Source of the DNA: Actinomycetota bacterium
GTDB taxonomy: Bacteria > Actinomycetota > Thermoleophilia > Gaiellales > Gaiellaceae
Reading direction: 5' to 3'
Assembly: GCA_013812265.1 (NCBI GenBank)
Contig: JACCTQ010000112.1
Coordinates: 1-6,600 of the forward strand
Length of the DNA: 6,600 nucleotides
The translations under genes and the position numbers were made by a program. Below are positions 1 to 5,588 of the stretch, in pieces. The first letter of the stretch is position 1. Each line of letters begins with the position of its first letter. Under the pieces are notes generated by a model, which had not been told where the DNA came from, searched no databases, and saw only the letters and a list, made by a program, of their open reading frames with translations.

Positions 1-808
1 GCTCGTCGATGAATCCCTGCAGGCCGACGATGAGGGTGTAGTTGTCCGTGGTCTGCAGCAGGGCGCTCGCGATCACGAACTCGTTCAGGGTGAAGATGAA
101 GGAGATCAGCCCGACCACCGCCAGCACGGGTGCCGCCAGAGGCAGGATGACGCCCCAGAAGACCTGCGTCGGCGTGGCGCCGTCCACCCGGGCGGACTCG
201 TCCAGCTCGGCGGGAATCGTGTCGAAGAATCCCTTCATCAGCCAGGCGTTCACCCCCATGGCGCCGCCGAGGTAGACGAGGATGAGCCCGGTCTTCGTGT
301 TGAGGCCCAGGAAGGGGAAGACGTTGCCGGCGTGGAGCATGATCAGGTAGATCGCCACGAGGGCGAGGAACTGCGGGAACATCTGGATCAGGAGCAGGGC
401 GAGCATCCCCATCCGCCGGCCCTTGAACCGGAAGCGGCTGAACGCATACGCGGCGAGAGCGCCCAGGAACACGCTGAAGAGCGCCGCTGCGCCCGGGATG
501 ATGATCGAGTTCGCGTACCAGCGCACGTAGTTGGCGGTCGGGGCGTCCGGGTCGTCCCTCTTCGTGCTCAGGATCTCCCGGAAGTTGTCCAGCGTGATGC
601 TGTCGGGAATGAGCGTCGCGCTCGAGAGCGAGGGCACCGAGTTGAACGCGGCGGACACGACGTAGACGACGGGCAGGAGCGCCCAGAGGACGGCGATGAT
701 CCCGACCACGTGGCGCCACCAGTCGCCAGTGCCGAACGGCCGCCGGCGCCGGCGGCCAGAGGCCACCGCTGTGCCGACGGCAAGCTCTGACTGTTCGATC
801 GTGCTCAT
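1..808 (-). CDS. malG: MalG-type maltose/maltodextrin ABC permease (3' end beyond left edge)
   Basis: This is the second membrane subunit of a maltose/maltodextrin importer, which pairs with MalF to form the channel in the cytoplasmic membrane. The reading starts at the ATG complementary to 806-808 and runs 269 codons to the window edge. About 40 residues appear to be missing compared with E. coli MalG (296 aa). After an Arg-rich N-terminus (residues 19-23) come hydrophobic segments at roughly 33-55, 101-124, 134-159, 173-195 and 218-250. The ATPase-contact EAA loop is at about 201-223 and reads ELDESARVDGATPTQVFWG, followed by ILPL. LNEF near 241 and NYTLIVGLQ near 256 fit the MalG C-terminal half. 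A purine-rich GAAAGGGGAA site lies just upstream. The start is 25 nt after the malF stop, so the two are cotranscribed. Family assignment is firm; exact sugar preference rests on malE. Confidence 0.93.
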   Translation of the reverse strand, partial: MSTIEQSELAVGTAVASGRRRRRPFGTGDWWRHVVGIIAVLWALLPVVYVVSAAFNSVPSLSSATLIPDSITLDNFREILSTKRDDPDAPTANYVRWYANSIIIPGAAALFSVFLGALAAYAFSRFRFKGRRMGMLALLLIQMFPQFLALVAIYLIMLHAGNVFPFLGLNTKTGLILVYLGGAMGVNAWLMKGFFDTIPAELDESARVDGATPTQVFWGVILPLAAPVLAVVGLISFIFTLNEFVIASALLQTTDNYTLIVGLQGFIDE

Positions 809-833
809 CGAGGTTCCCCTTTCGGCGCGCCGT

Positions 834-2441
834 TCAGCGCACGTTCTCGAGTGCCTTCGAGCGCCAGAAGGCGGCGCCCGAGATCGTCGCGACGATGAAG
901 AAGATAAAGATCGAGACGGCAGCCGCGAGGGCGTAGTCCTGGCCCTTGCCCGCCTCGAACGCGAGCTTGTACGTGTAGCTGATGAGGATGTCCGTCGCCC
1001 CTGCGATGGATTGGTCCTCGGAGGGCGGGCCGCCGCCGGTCAGCAGGTAGATGTTGTTGAAGTTGTTGAAGTTGAAGGCGAACGACGCAATGAGAAGCGG
1101 GGCCACGGCGACAAGGAGCAGCGGGAGGGTGATCTTGCGGAAGACCTGCCAGGCGCCCGCACCGTCCACGCGGGCGGCCTCGACGAGCTCGCCCGGGATA
1201 GACTGCAGCGCTCCGAGCGAGACGAGGAAGAAGTAGGGAAACGAGAGCCACAGGGCGACGAGCAGCACGGAGACCTTCGCCCAGGTCGGGTCGAACAACC
1301 ACGGGATGCTGGTGTGCAGGAGCTTGTTGACGACGCCAAAGTCGTCGTTCAGGAGGCCCGCCCAGACGAGGATCGTGAGGAACGCGGGGATCGCGTAGGG
1401 AACGACCAGCACGGTGCGATAGAAACGCTGGAAGCGGATCTTCTTGTCGAGCGTGATGGCCAGGAAGAGGCCGATGAAGAACGAGAGCCCCACGGTGAGC
1501 ACGGCGAACGCCAGCGTCCAGATGAAGACGCGGACGAAGGGATCGCGGACGAGCGGATCCTGGAAGACACGCCGCACGTTGTCGAGACCGATGGTCGTGC
1601 GCCAGCCGGGCTCGAGCTCCTCTCCGGCGGCGGTCGCGAACGAGCCCCGGCCGTTGTCCCGGAACACCTGCCCGTCGGACACGCGCGTGAAGGTGTCAGC
1701 CGCCTCGTCATGGCGGAGCGAGGGTTTCAGCTCGAGAGCAGCCTCGAGGCCCTCGGGACGGATCGCGCTCGACCCCCCGGTGGGCACGGTGTAGGTCTCG
1801 AGCTCCTTGTCGAGCGTGAAGAGTGCGTTGCCCTTCACGAGCTCGTAGTCGTGGGCGTCGACGATGACGCCGTCCGGTGAGATGCGGACGGTTTCTCGTG
1901 CGAGCGGCTCGATGCCGTCAGGCGAGCCGACGAACGTGGAGCCGTCGGCCTCGTCGACCAGGAGCAGGACCAGCTCGCCGTCCTCGTCGCGCGCCGGCGC
2001 CATCACGTAGGTCTTACCGTCCGCCGGAGGTTCGAGCGAGTTGCGATTGATGCCCTCGATCGCTTCGCTTTTCGAGAGGATGTGCCCCGTCGAGTAGTTG
2101 GTGAATGCCACGTTGATCGTGTAGGCGATCGGAACGACCTGGAACGCGAGCAGGAAGATGGTTCCCGGGATCAGGAACTTGAGCGGGAGCGTCCCGCGCC
2201 GCAGGAGATAGATCGCGTCGATGGCGAGCGTCGTGAGCACGAGCACACCTACGGCGAGCCAGTTGCCCTCGCCCGCAAGCACGACGCCGGCCCACAATGC
2301 GAGCGCGTTCACGATGCCGAGCAGCACGATCTTCACGGCCAGGCCGACGGGACCCGAGAAAGCGGTCATCAGGCGCGACGGCAGGGATCGCGCGGCCGCG
2401 GCAGCCCCGCCCGCCCCCGGCTTGGGCAGCGCGGTGCTCAT
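834..2441 (-). CDS. malF: MalF-type maltose/maltodextrin ABC permease with large extracytoplasmic loop
   Basis: This 535-residue membrane subunit forms the translocation channel with MalG. Hydrophobic segments lie near residues 36-56, 61-80, 89-113, 304-331, 342-364, 389-414, 439-460 and 503-526, giving eight likely helices. The stretch from about 114 to 303 is hydrophilic and sits where E. coli MalF carries its P2 loop, which contacts the binding protein. The permease domain carries VVPYAIP (346-352), the EAA loop EAARVDGAGAWQVFRKITLP (421-440) and FNFNNFNNIYLLTGGGP (456-472), all typical of MalF. The ATG start (2439-2441) has only a weak upstream ribosome site and overlaps the TGA of a 24-codon frame, which suggests translational coupling. 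The malF frame stays open a little upstream but contains no ATG, GTG or TTG there. It lies between malE and malG in one operon. Confidence 0.95.
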   Translation of the reverse strand: MSTALPKPGAGGAAAAARSLPSRLMTAFSGPVGLAVKIVLLGIVNALALWAGVVLAGEGNWLAVGVLVLTTLAIDAIYLLRRGTLPLKFLIPGTIFLLAFQVVPIAYTINVAFTNYSTGHILSKSEAIEGINRNSLEPPADGKTYVMAPARDEDGELVLLLVDEADGSTFVGSPDGIEPLARETVRISPDGVIVDAHDYELVKGNALFTLDKELETYTVPTGGSSAIRPEGLEAALELKPSLRHDEAADTFTRVSDGQVFRDNGRGSFATAAGEELEPGWRTTIGLDNVRRVFQDPLVRDPFVRVFIWTLAFAVLTVGLSFFIGLFLAITLDKKIRFQRFYRTVLVVPYAIPAFLTILVWAGLLNDDFGVVNKLLHTSIPWLFDPTWAKVSVLLVALWLSFPYFFLVSLGALQSIPGELVEAARVDGAGAWQVFRKITLPLLLVAVAPLLIASFAFNFNNFNNIYLLTGGGPPSEDQSIAGATDILISYTYKLAFEAGKGQDYALAAAVSIFIFFIVATISGAAFWRSKALENVR

Positions 2442-2512
2442 GCCACCGGCTCGATCAGCCCGGACACCCGGAGCGGAGCGCCCCGGCGAGACCAGACGTG
2501 TTGCATGCTCAC
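2438..2512 (-). CDS. Possible 24-codon leader peptide coupled to malF
   Basis: A short open frame starts at a GTG (complement of 2510-2512), 5 nt after a strong AAAGGAG Shine-Dalgarno (complement of 2518-2524). It reads MSMQHVWSRRGAPLRVSGLI and ends EPVA, with its TGA at 2438-2440. An in-frame ATG two codons later is an alternative start, 11 nt from the same site. The stop overlaps the malF ATG as ATGA, the classic arrangement for termination-reinitiation. This would explain how malF, which lacks a good ribosome site of its own, is translated. The peptide resembles no family I recognise, has no membrane segment, and may matter only as a coupling device. The sequence layout is directly visible; translation is an inference. 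Confidence 0.4.
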   Translation of the reverse strand: MSMQHVWSRRGAPLRVSGLIEPVA

Positions 2513-2537
2513 GCAGGCTCCTTTGCGAAGGTGAAGC

Positions 2538-2572
2538 GGTGGGGGCGCCCGGCCCAGCCGAGCGCCCCCACC
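2538..2572 (-). terminator. Strong intercistronic hairpin between malE and malF
   Basis: An 11-bp perfect inverted repeat (GGTGGGGGCGC at 2538-2548, GCGCCCCCACC at 2562-2572) extends inward through one pair that is G-U on the minus-strand RNA and then four G-C pairs, closing on a 3-nt loop. The result is a 16-bp stem. It begins 16 nt after the malE stop. There is no following U-tract, so it is more likely a partial terminator or an mRNA 3'-end stabiliser than a full stop. That would leave more malE than malFG message, as intercistronic stem-loops do in the E. coli malE-malF gap. Confidence 0.65.
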
Positions 2573-2588
2573 CAACGTTCTCAGAGGA

Positions 2589-3860
2589 TCAGCCGATCTT
2601 GTTGAGGATGTTCCGCGCGGCGGTCGCGAAAGCCGCCCGGGCCTTCGTCGCTCCCTCGCCTCTGGTCGCCTTGACCCAGGCGCCGCCGAGCTCCGACCAG
2701 ACGCTGCCCATCTGCGGGATGTTGGGCATGGGCACGCCGCCCTGGCCCGCCCGGCCGAACTGGGCCAGGTACTTGTTCTTGACGGCCTTGCCGGCCTTCG
2801 TGTTCGCCGGGTAGCGCCCGTTCGCCACCGATAGCTGCACCTGCGGGCCGGAGCCGAGCATGTAGTTGGACACCAGGTCCTTCGCCGCGCTCGTGACCCC
2901 GTGCGTGGTCGCGAACCGCGTCACCATGAAGCCCTGCGCGCCCAGGAACGGCACCGACTTGCACTTGATCTTCGGCACCTGCACCACCTGGAACTTGATG
3001 CCCTTGGCCACGATCGTGTCGATGTTCCAGGGTCCGGTCACCCAGAAGGCCGCCTTCCCGTTCAGGAACGCGTCACGGGCTGCGTCTCCGTTCACCTTCG
3101 CGTTGATCAGGCCCGTTCGGTTCCACTTGTCCACGAGGGCGGTGTTCTTCAGGAACTTGGAGTTCCCGAGTCCGATGTTCTTGGGATTCAGCGCGCCGCT
3201 CTTGTTCTTGCCGAACACGTAGCCGCAGAGGCCGGAGAAGAAGGGGTACATGTGATAGGCGTCCCCGTCCTGGCCCTGCTGAACCGCGATTGCCAACCGG
3301 CCGTCGCCCTTGTTCTTGAAGGCGAGCGCCTGCTTCTCCAGGTCGGCCCAGTTCTTGGGCACGCGCGCGAGCCGCGTATTGACGACGAGACCGGCGTTCT
3401 CGATTGCGACAGGCGCTCCGTACAGGCGCTTCGTCGTCGTTCCGTACGAGAACGCGTCGAGCGCGTACCCCGGAACCTGCGCCGTGGACGCCTTCTTCGG
3501 GAACAGCGGAAGCACGAGACCGTCGGCGGCCAGCTGACCGGTCCAGTCGTGCGCTCCGACGATGACGTCCGGCGCGTTCTCCGCGCGGACCGTCTTCAGG
3601 TCGTCCCTGATCTTGCCGAACTCCTTCTCGACCACCTCGACAGTCACGCCTCGCCGGCTCGCCCACTGGTTCGCCACCCGCGTCACCGCCGGCTTCCGAT
3701 CCCGGTCGGCCCAGATCCTGATCGTGGTCGCGGCCGTGCGGGCCGTTCCCGCTGCGGCACTGCCCGAGCCGGTAGCCGCCGACGGCAGCGTTCCGGCCAT
3801 CAAGGCCGACGTCGCGACGAGTGCCACGAGCAGGCCGAATACACCAATCCTCTTCTTCAT
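2589..3860 (-). CDS. malE: Maltose/maltodextrin-binding protein
   Basis: This 423-residue extracytoplasmic solute-binding protein delivers maltose or maltodextrins to MalFG. The N-terminus is a signal peptide: KKR, a hydrophobic core at about 5-22, then an Ala/Ser/Gly-rich linker up to about residue 45. There is no lipobox cysteine. Matches to E. coli MBP include PDVIVGAHDW (97-106), GAPVAIENAGLVVNTRL (148-164), AFWVTGPWNIDT (271-282) and MPNIPQMGSVW (378-388). Trp278 and Trp388 line up with the sugar-stacking Trp230 and Trp340 of E. coli, Asp105 with Asp65, and Tyr202 with Tyr155. Cys212 and Cys300 are the only cysteines; E. coli MBP has none. The ATG start (3858-3860) follows GGGGGAGGAG by 8 nt. 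It is the first gene of the operon, divergent from the LacI regulator, with a candidate operator upstream. Confidence 0.95.
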   Translation of the reverse strand: MKKRIGVFGLLVALVATSALMAGTLPSAATGSGSAAAGTARTAATTIRIWADRDRKPAVTRVANQWASRRGVTVEVVEKEFGKIRDDLKTVRAENAPDVIVGAHDWTGQLAADGLVLPLFPKKASTAQVPGYALDAFSYGTTTKRLYGAPVAIENAGLVVNTRLARVPKNWADLEKQALAFKNKGDGRLAIAVQQGQDGDAYHMYPFFSGLCGYVFGKNKSGALNPKNIGLGNSKFLKNTALVDKWNRTGLINAKVNGDAARDAFLNGKAAFWVTGPWNIDTIVAKGIKFQVVQVPKIKCKSVPFLGAQGFMVTRFATTHGVTSAAKDLVSNYMLGSGPQVQLSVANGRYPANTKAGKAVKNKYLAQFGRAGQGGVPMPNIPQMGSVWSELGGAWVKATRGEGATKARAAFATAARNILNKIG

Positions 3861-3912
3861 GCGCTGTGCTCCTCCCCCGCAACCCGCCGAGCACCTAGCC
3901 GGCGAAGGGTCG

Positions 3913-3941
3913 CAGATACGCTGAAACGTGTTTTATGACGA
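3913..3941 (-). promoter_or_regulatory. Candidate malE promoter with LacI-type operator in its spacer
   Basis: On the minus strand a TCGTCA (-35-like, 3936-3941) and a TATCTG (-10-like, 3913-3918) are 17 bp apart. The spacer contains TAAAACACGTTTCA (3922-3935), an imperfect inverted repeat with arms TAAAAC and GTTTCA, resembling operators of the LacI family. A bound repressor would cover the promoter core. Both hexamers are only partial matches to consensus, so the promoter call is tentative. The operator-like repeat is clearer. Confidence 0.45.
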
Positions 3942-4006
3942 TGAAACAAGCAGGCCGGACAATACGCAATAGGGACTCAGAAAGTCAAGGAAAGCGCCCC
4001 CGTCGG

Positions 4007-4035
4007 TTGTTTCCGTCCTGAGAATCTGTTACATA
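4007..4035 (+). promoter_or_regulatory. Candidate promoter of the LacI-type regulator
   Basis: TTGTTT (4007-4012) and TACATA (4030-4035) are separated by 17 bp. The -10-like box ends 7 nt before the GTG start at 4043, so transcription would begin at or next to the start codon and give a leaderless mRNA. No convincing Shine-Dalgarno precedes the GTG, which agrees with this. The -35-like box lies inside TTGTTTC (4007-4013), the inverse of GAAACAA at 3944-3950, so the regulator might also act here. Confidence 0.4.
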
Positions 4036-4042
4036 CGGTGTT

Positions 4043-5050
4043 GTGGCAACGCTCCGCGAAGTGGCGAAACGGGCAGACGTGAGCGTCGCGACGGCGTCGC
4101 GCGTGACGAACGCCCCGAACACGGTCCGGCCGGACACGAGAAGCCGAGTGGAGCGCGCCATGCGCGAGCTCCTGTACGTGCCGCCGGGCCGGCCGCAGAC
4201 GAGCGGCGCCATCGGCCTGCTCGTTCCGGAGCTCGCGAACCCGATCTTTCCCGCGCTCGCCCAGGCAATGGAGACCAGAGCCACTGAGCTGGGTTACGCG
4301 TCCATTCTCTGCAATACGGCGGGTTCCGCCCGCCGGGAGGCCGACTACGTCCACATGCTGCTCGAGCGACGGGTCGAAGGGATGATCTTCATCTCGTGCG
4401 AGATGACCGATCTGCGGGGCGACCACGCACACTACGCCCGCCTGCTGGCGGACGGCGCGCGGCTGGTGTTCGTGAACGGCGCCATAGACACGCTGCACGT
4501 CACCTCGGTCGGAGTCGACGAGCGGGCCGCCGGACAGCTTGCGACCCAACACCTGATCGACCTGGGGCATTCCCGCATCGCGTTCGTGGCGGGCCCGGAG
4601 CACGTCCTGCCCACCCGCGAGAAGGGCGCGGGACGCGAGGCGGCTCTTCGTGCCGCCGGGCTGGACTCCGCCGAGCTCGTCGCTCACGGCGATTTCAGCA
4701 TCGACGGAGGCAGAGCGGCGCTACGGGAGCTCGTCGGGAACGGGCGCGGCCGGCCCACCGCCGTCATCTGCTCGAGCGACCTCATGGCGATCGGCGCGCT
4801 ACAGGCTGCGCGCGCCGCCGGTCTCCGGGTCCCCGAGGATCTCTCCATCGTCGGCTTCGACGGCATCGAGGCGGCGGCATGGACGAATCCTCCGTTGACG
4901 ACTGTCGTGCAGCCGATCGAGGACATCGCCCGGGTCGCGGTGGACGCGCTCCGGACCCTGATCGAGGAGCCGCCGCGGGTAATGCCTCACTTCGTCTTTC
5001 GGCCGAGGCTCCGCGCCGGCGGCTCGACGGCCCCGCCGCCGGCACCGTAG
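4043..5050 (+). CDS. LacI/GalR-family transcriptional regulator of the maltose operon
   Basis: This 335-residue DNA-binding regulator probably represses the divergent malE operon. The N-terminal helix-turn-helix is clear: TLREVAKRADVSVATASRVTN at about residues 3-23. The ligand-binding domain starts near IGLLVPELANPIFP (57-70) and includes VEGMIFIS (111-118), HLIDLGHSRIAFVAG (170-184), AVICSSDLMAIGAL (240-253), VPEDLSIVGFDGIE (263-276) and LTTVVQP (285-291), all family hallmarks. It ends with FRPRLRAGGSTAP. The GTG start places the helix-turn-helix at the usual position. The linker after LLYVPP (43-48) is shorter than usual and rich in proline and glycine, and the usual hinge helix with its AR-L pattern is not seen. 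The inducer is not readable from the sequence; maltose or a maltodextrin-derived signal is inferred from position. The stop is 40 nt before the next gene on the same strand. Confidence 0.92.
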   Translation: MATLREVAKRADVSVATASRVTNAPNTVRPDTRSRVERAMRELLYVPPGRPQTSGAIGLLVPELANPIFPALAQAMETRATELGYASILCNTAGSARREADYVHMLLERRVEGMIFISCEMTDLRGDHAHYARLLADGARLVFVNGAIDTLHVTSVGVDERAAGQLATQHLIDLGHSRIAFVAGPEHVLPTREKGAGREAALRAAGLDSAELVAHGDFSIDGGRAALRELVGNGRGRPTAVICSSDLMAIGALQAARAAGLRVPEDLSIVGFDGIEAAAWTNPPLTTVVQPIEDIARVAVDALRTLIEEPPRVMPHFVFRPRLRAGGSTAPPPAP

Positions 5051-5056
5051 CCTCTA

Positions 5057-5084
5057 ACCTCCGAGGCACTCAACCTCAGGAGGT
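5057..5084 (+). promoter_or_regulatory. Hairpin that pairs the Shine-Dalgarno of the gene at 5091
   Basis: ACCTCCGAGG (5057-5066) pairs with CCTC plus GGAGGT (5074-5077 and 5079-5084), giving a 10-bp stem with one bulged A (5078) and a 7-nt loop. The 3' arm includes almost all of the AGGAGGT ribosome site (5078-5084), which lies 6 nt before the ATG. The hairpin also begins only 6 nt after the regulator stop, so it could instead end that transcript, although no U-tract follows. Pairing is visible in the sequence; a role in translation control is inference. Confidence 0.5.
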
Positions 5085-5090
5085 CGACCC

Positions 5091-5522
5091 ATGAAGAAGG
5101 CGCTTGCGGCCGTGCTCGGCGCAGGGATCCTGATGACAGCAGGCCCCGGCTCGGCGGCAACGCCGCTCGAGCGCCGGGTCGCGACGCTGCAGAAGCAGGT
5201 CACCACTCTGCAGAAGCAGGTGAAGACCCTTCAGAAGCAATCGAAGGACAACGAGGAGGTGGGCCTCAGCTCGCTCGGGCTCGCCATCTGCCTGACCGCC
5301 GTCACGGGTGACTCGTTCCAGGGGACGTGGTCGGCCGTCAACCAGGTCGCCGGCCGCAGCGTCTTCCCCGCCGCCGCCGTAACACTCAACGACCGTGGGA
5401 TCTGCAACGCGCTCCGCGTGCCCAGGCAGTCGACGACGGCCCCGACGATCGCACCATTCAGCGCGCTGCTCGCGCTGCTGGGACCGGCTGCGCTGCTCGA
5501 GAGCATGGTCGCTGCGCCCTGA
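5091..5522 (+). CDS. Small secreted coiled-coil protein, unknown function
   Basis: This 143-residue protein has a signal peptide (MKK, hydrophobic core to about residue 17, likely cleavage after GSAA near 23) and so is probably exported. Residues 32-52 are three tandem heptads, TLQKQVT, TLQKQVK and TLQKQSK, within a longer leucine/valine heptad pattern from about 26, indicating a short coiled coil that may oligomerise. A domain with Cys67 and Cys105 follows, and the last 25 residues are hydrophobic (APFSALLALLGPAALLESMV). The cysteines could form a disulfide outside the cell. The ATG follows AGGAGGT by 6 nt. It shares its architecture and the LQK-VT-L-K--KT pattern with the convergent gene at 5589-6032. 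I do not recognise a named family. It may be read through from the regulator gene 40 nt upstream. Confidence 0.75.
   Translation: MKKALAAVLGAGILMTAGPGSAATPLERRVATLQKQVTTLQKQVKTLQKQSKDNEEVGLSSLGLAICLTAVTGDSFQGTWSAVNQVAGRSVFPAAAVTLNDRGICNALRVPRQSTTAPTIAPFSALLALLGPAALLESMVAAP
5184..5246 (+). repeat. Three tandem 21-bp units encoding coiled-coil heptads
   Basis: The units are 5184-5204, 5205-5225 and 5226-5246. The first two share CTGCAGAAGCAGGT and the third is diverged at the third codon positions. Each unit encodes one TLQKQ-x-x heptad, so the repeat looks like in-frame duplication that lengthened the coiled coil. Confidence 0.8.
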
Positions 5523-5540
5523 GCAGGCCACGACCGAACG

Positions 5541-5580
5541 AGACCCGGCCGGGCTCTGGCGAACCCGGCCGGCCGGGTTC
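5541..5580. terminator. GC-rich palindromes between convergent genes (bidirectional terminator)
   Basis: The 66-nt gap between two convergent stop codons contains a perfect 20-bp palindrome GAACCCGGCCGGCCGGGTTC (5561-5580). A second, shorter one is centred on CCCGGCCGGG (5544-5553), with AGA and TCT flanks that pair if one C is bulged. Either can fold on both strands, as suits a shared terminator. There is no T-tract, which is common for high-GC genomes but lowers certainty. Confidence 0.6.
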
Positions 5581-5588
5581 CCGAGCTA

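Noticed and set aside
332..790. 152-codon plus-strand open frame opposite malG
   Set aside because: Antisense shadow of the MalG reading frame, with biased His/Glu/Arg composition and no family match.
696..1880. 394-codon plus-strand open frame opposite malF
   Set aside because: It lies antisense to well-supported malF codons; the product is an Arg/Glu/Asp/Gly-rich shadow typical of high-GC antisense frames, with no domain.
2901..3938. 345-codon plus-strand open frame opposite malE
   Set aside because: It is antisense to malE, of low complexity, with no recognisable motif, and it runs into the divergent promoter region.
4040..4050. GTTGTGGCAAC inverted repeat over the regulator start as an operator
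   Set aside because: The arms are only 4 bp and the bases also encode conserved start residues, so chance is a sufficient explanation.
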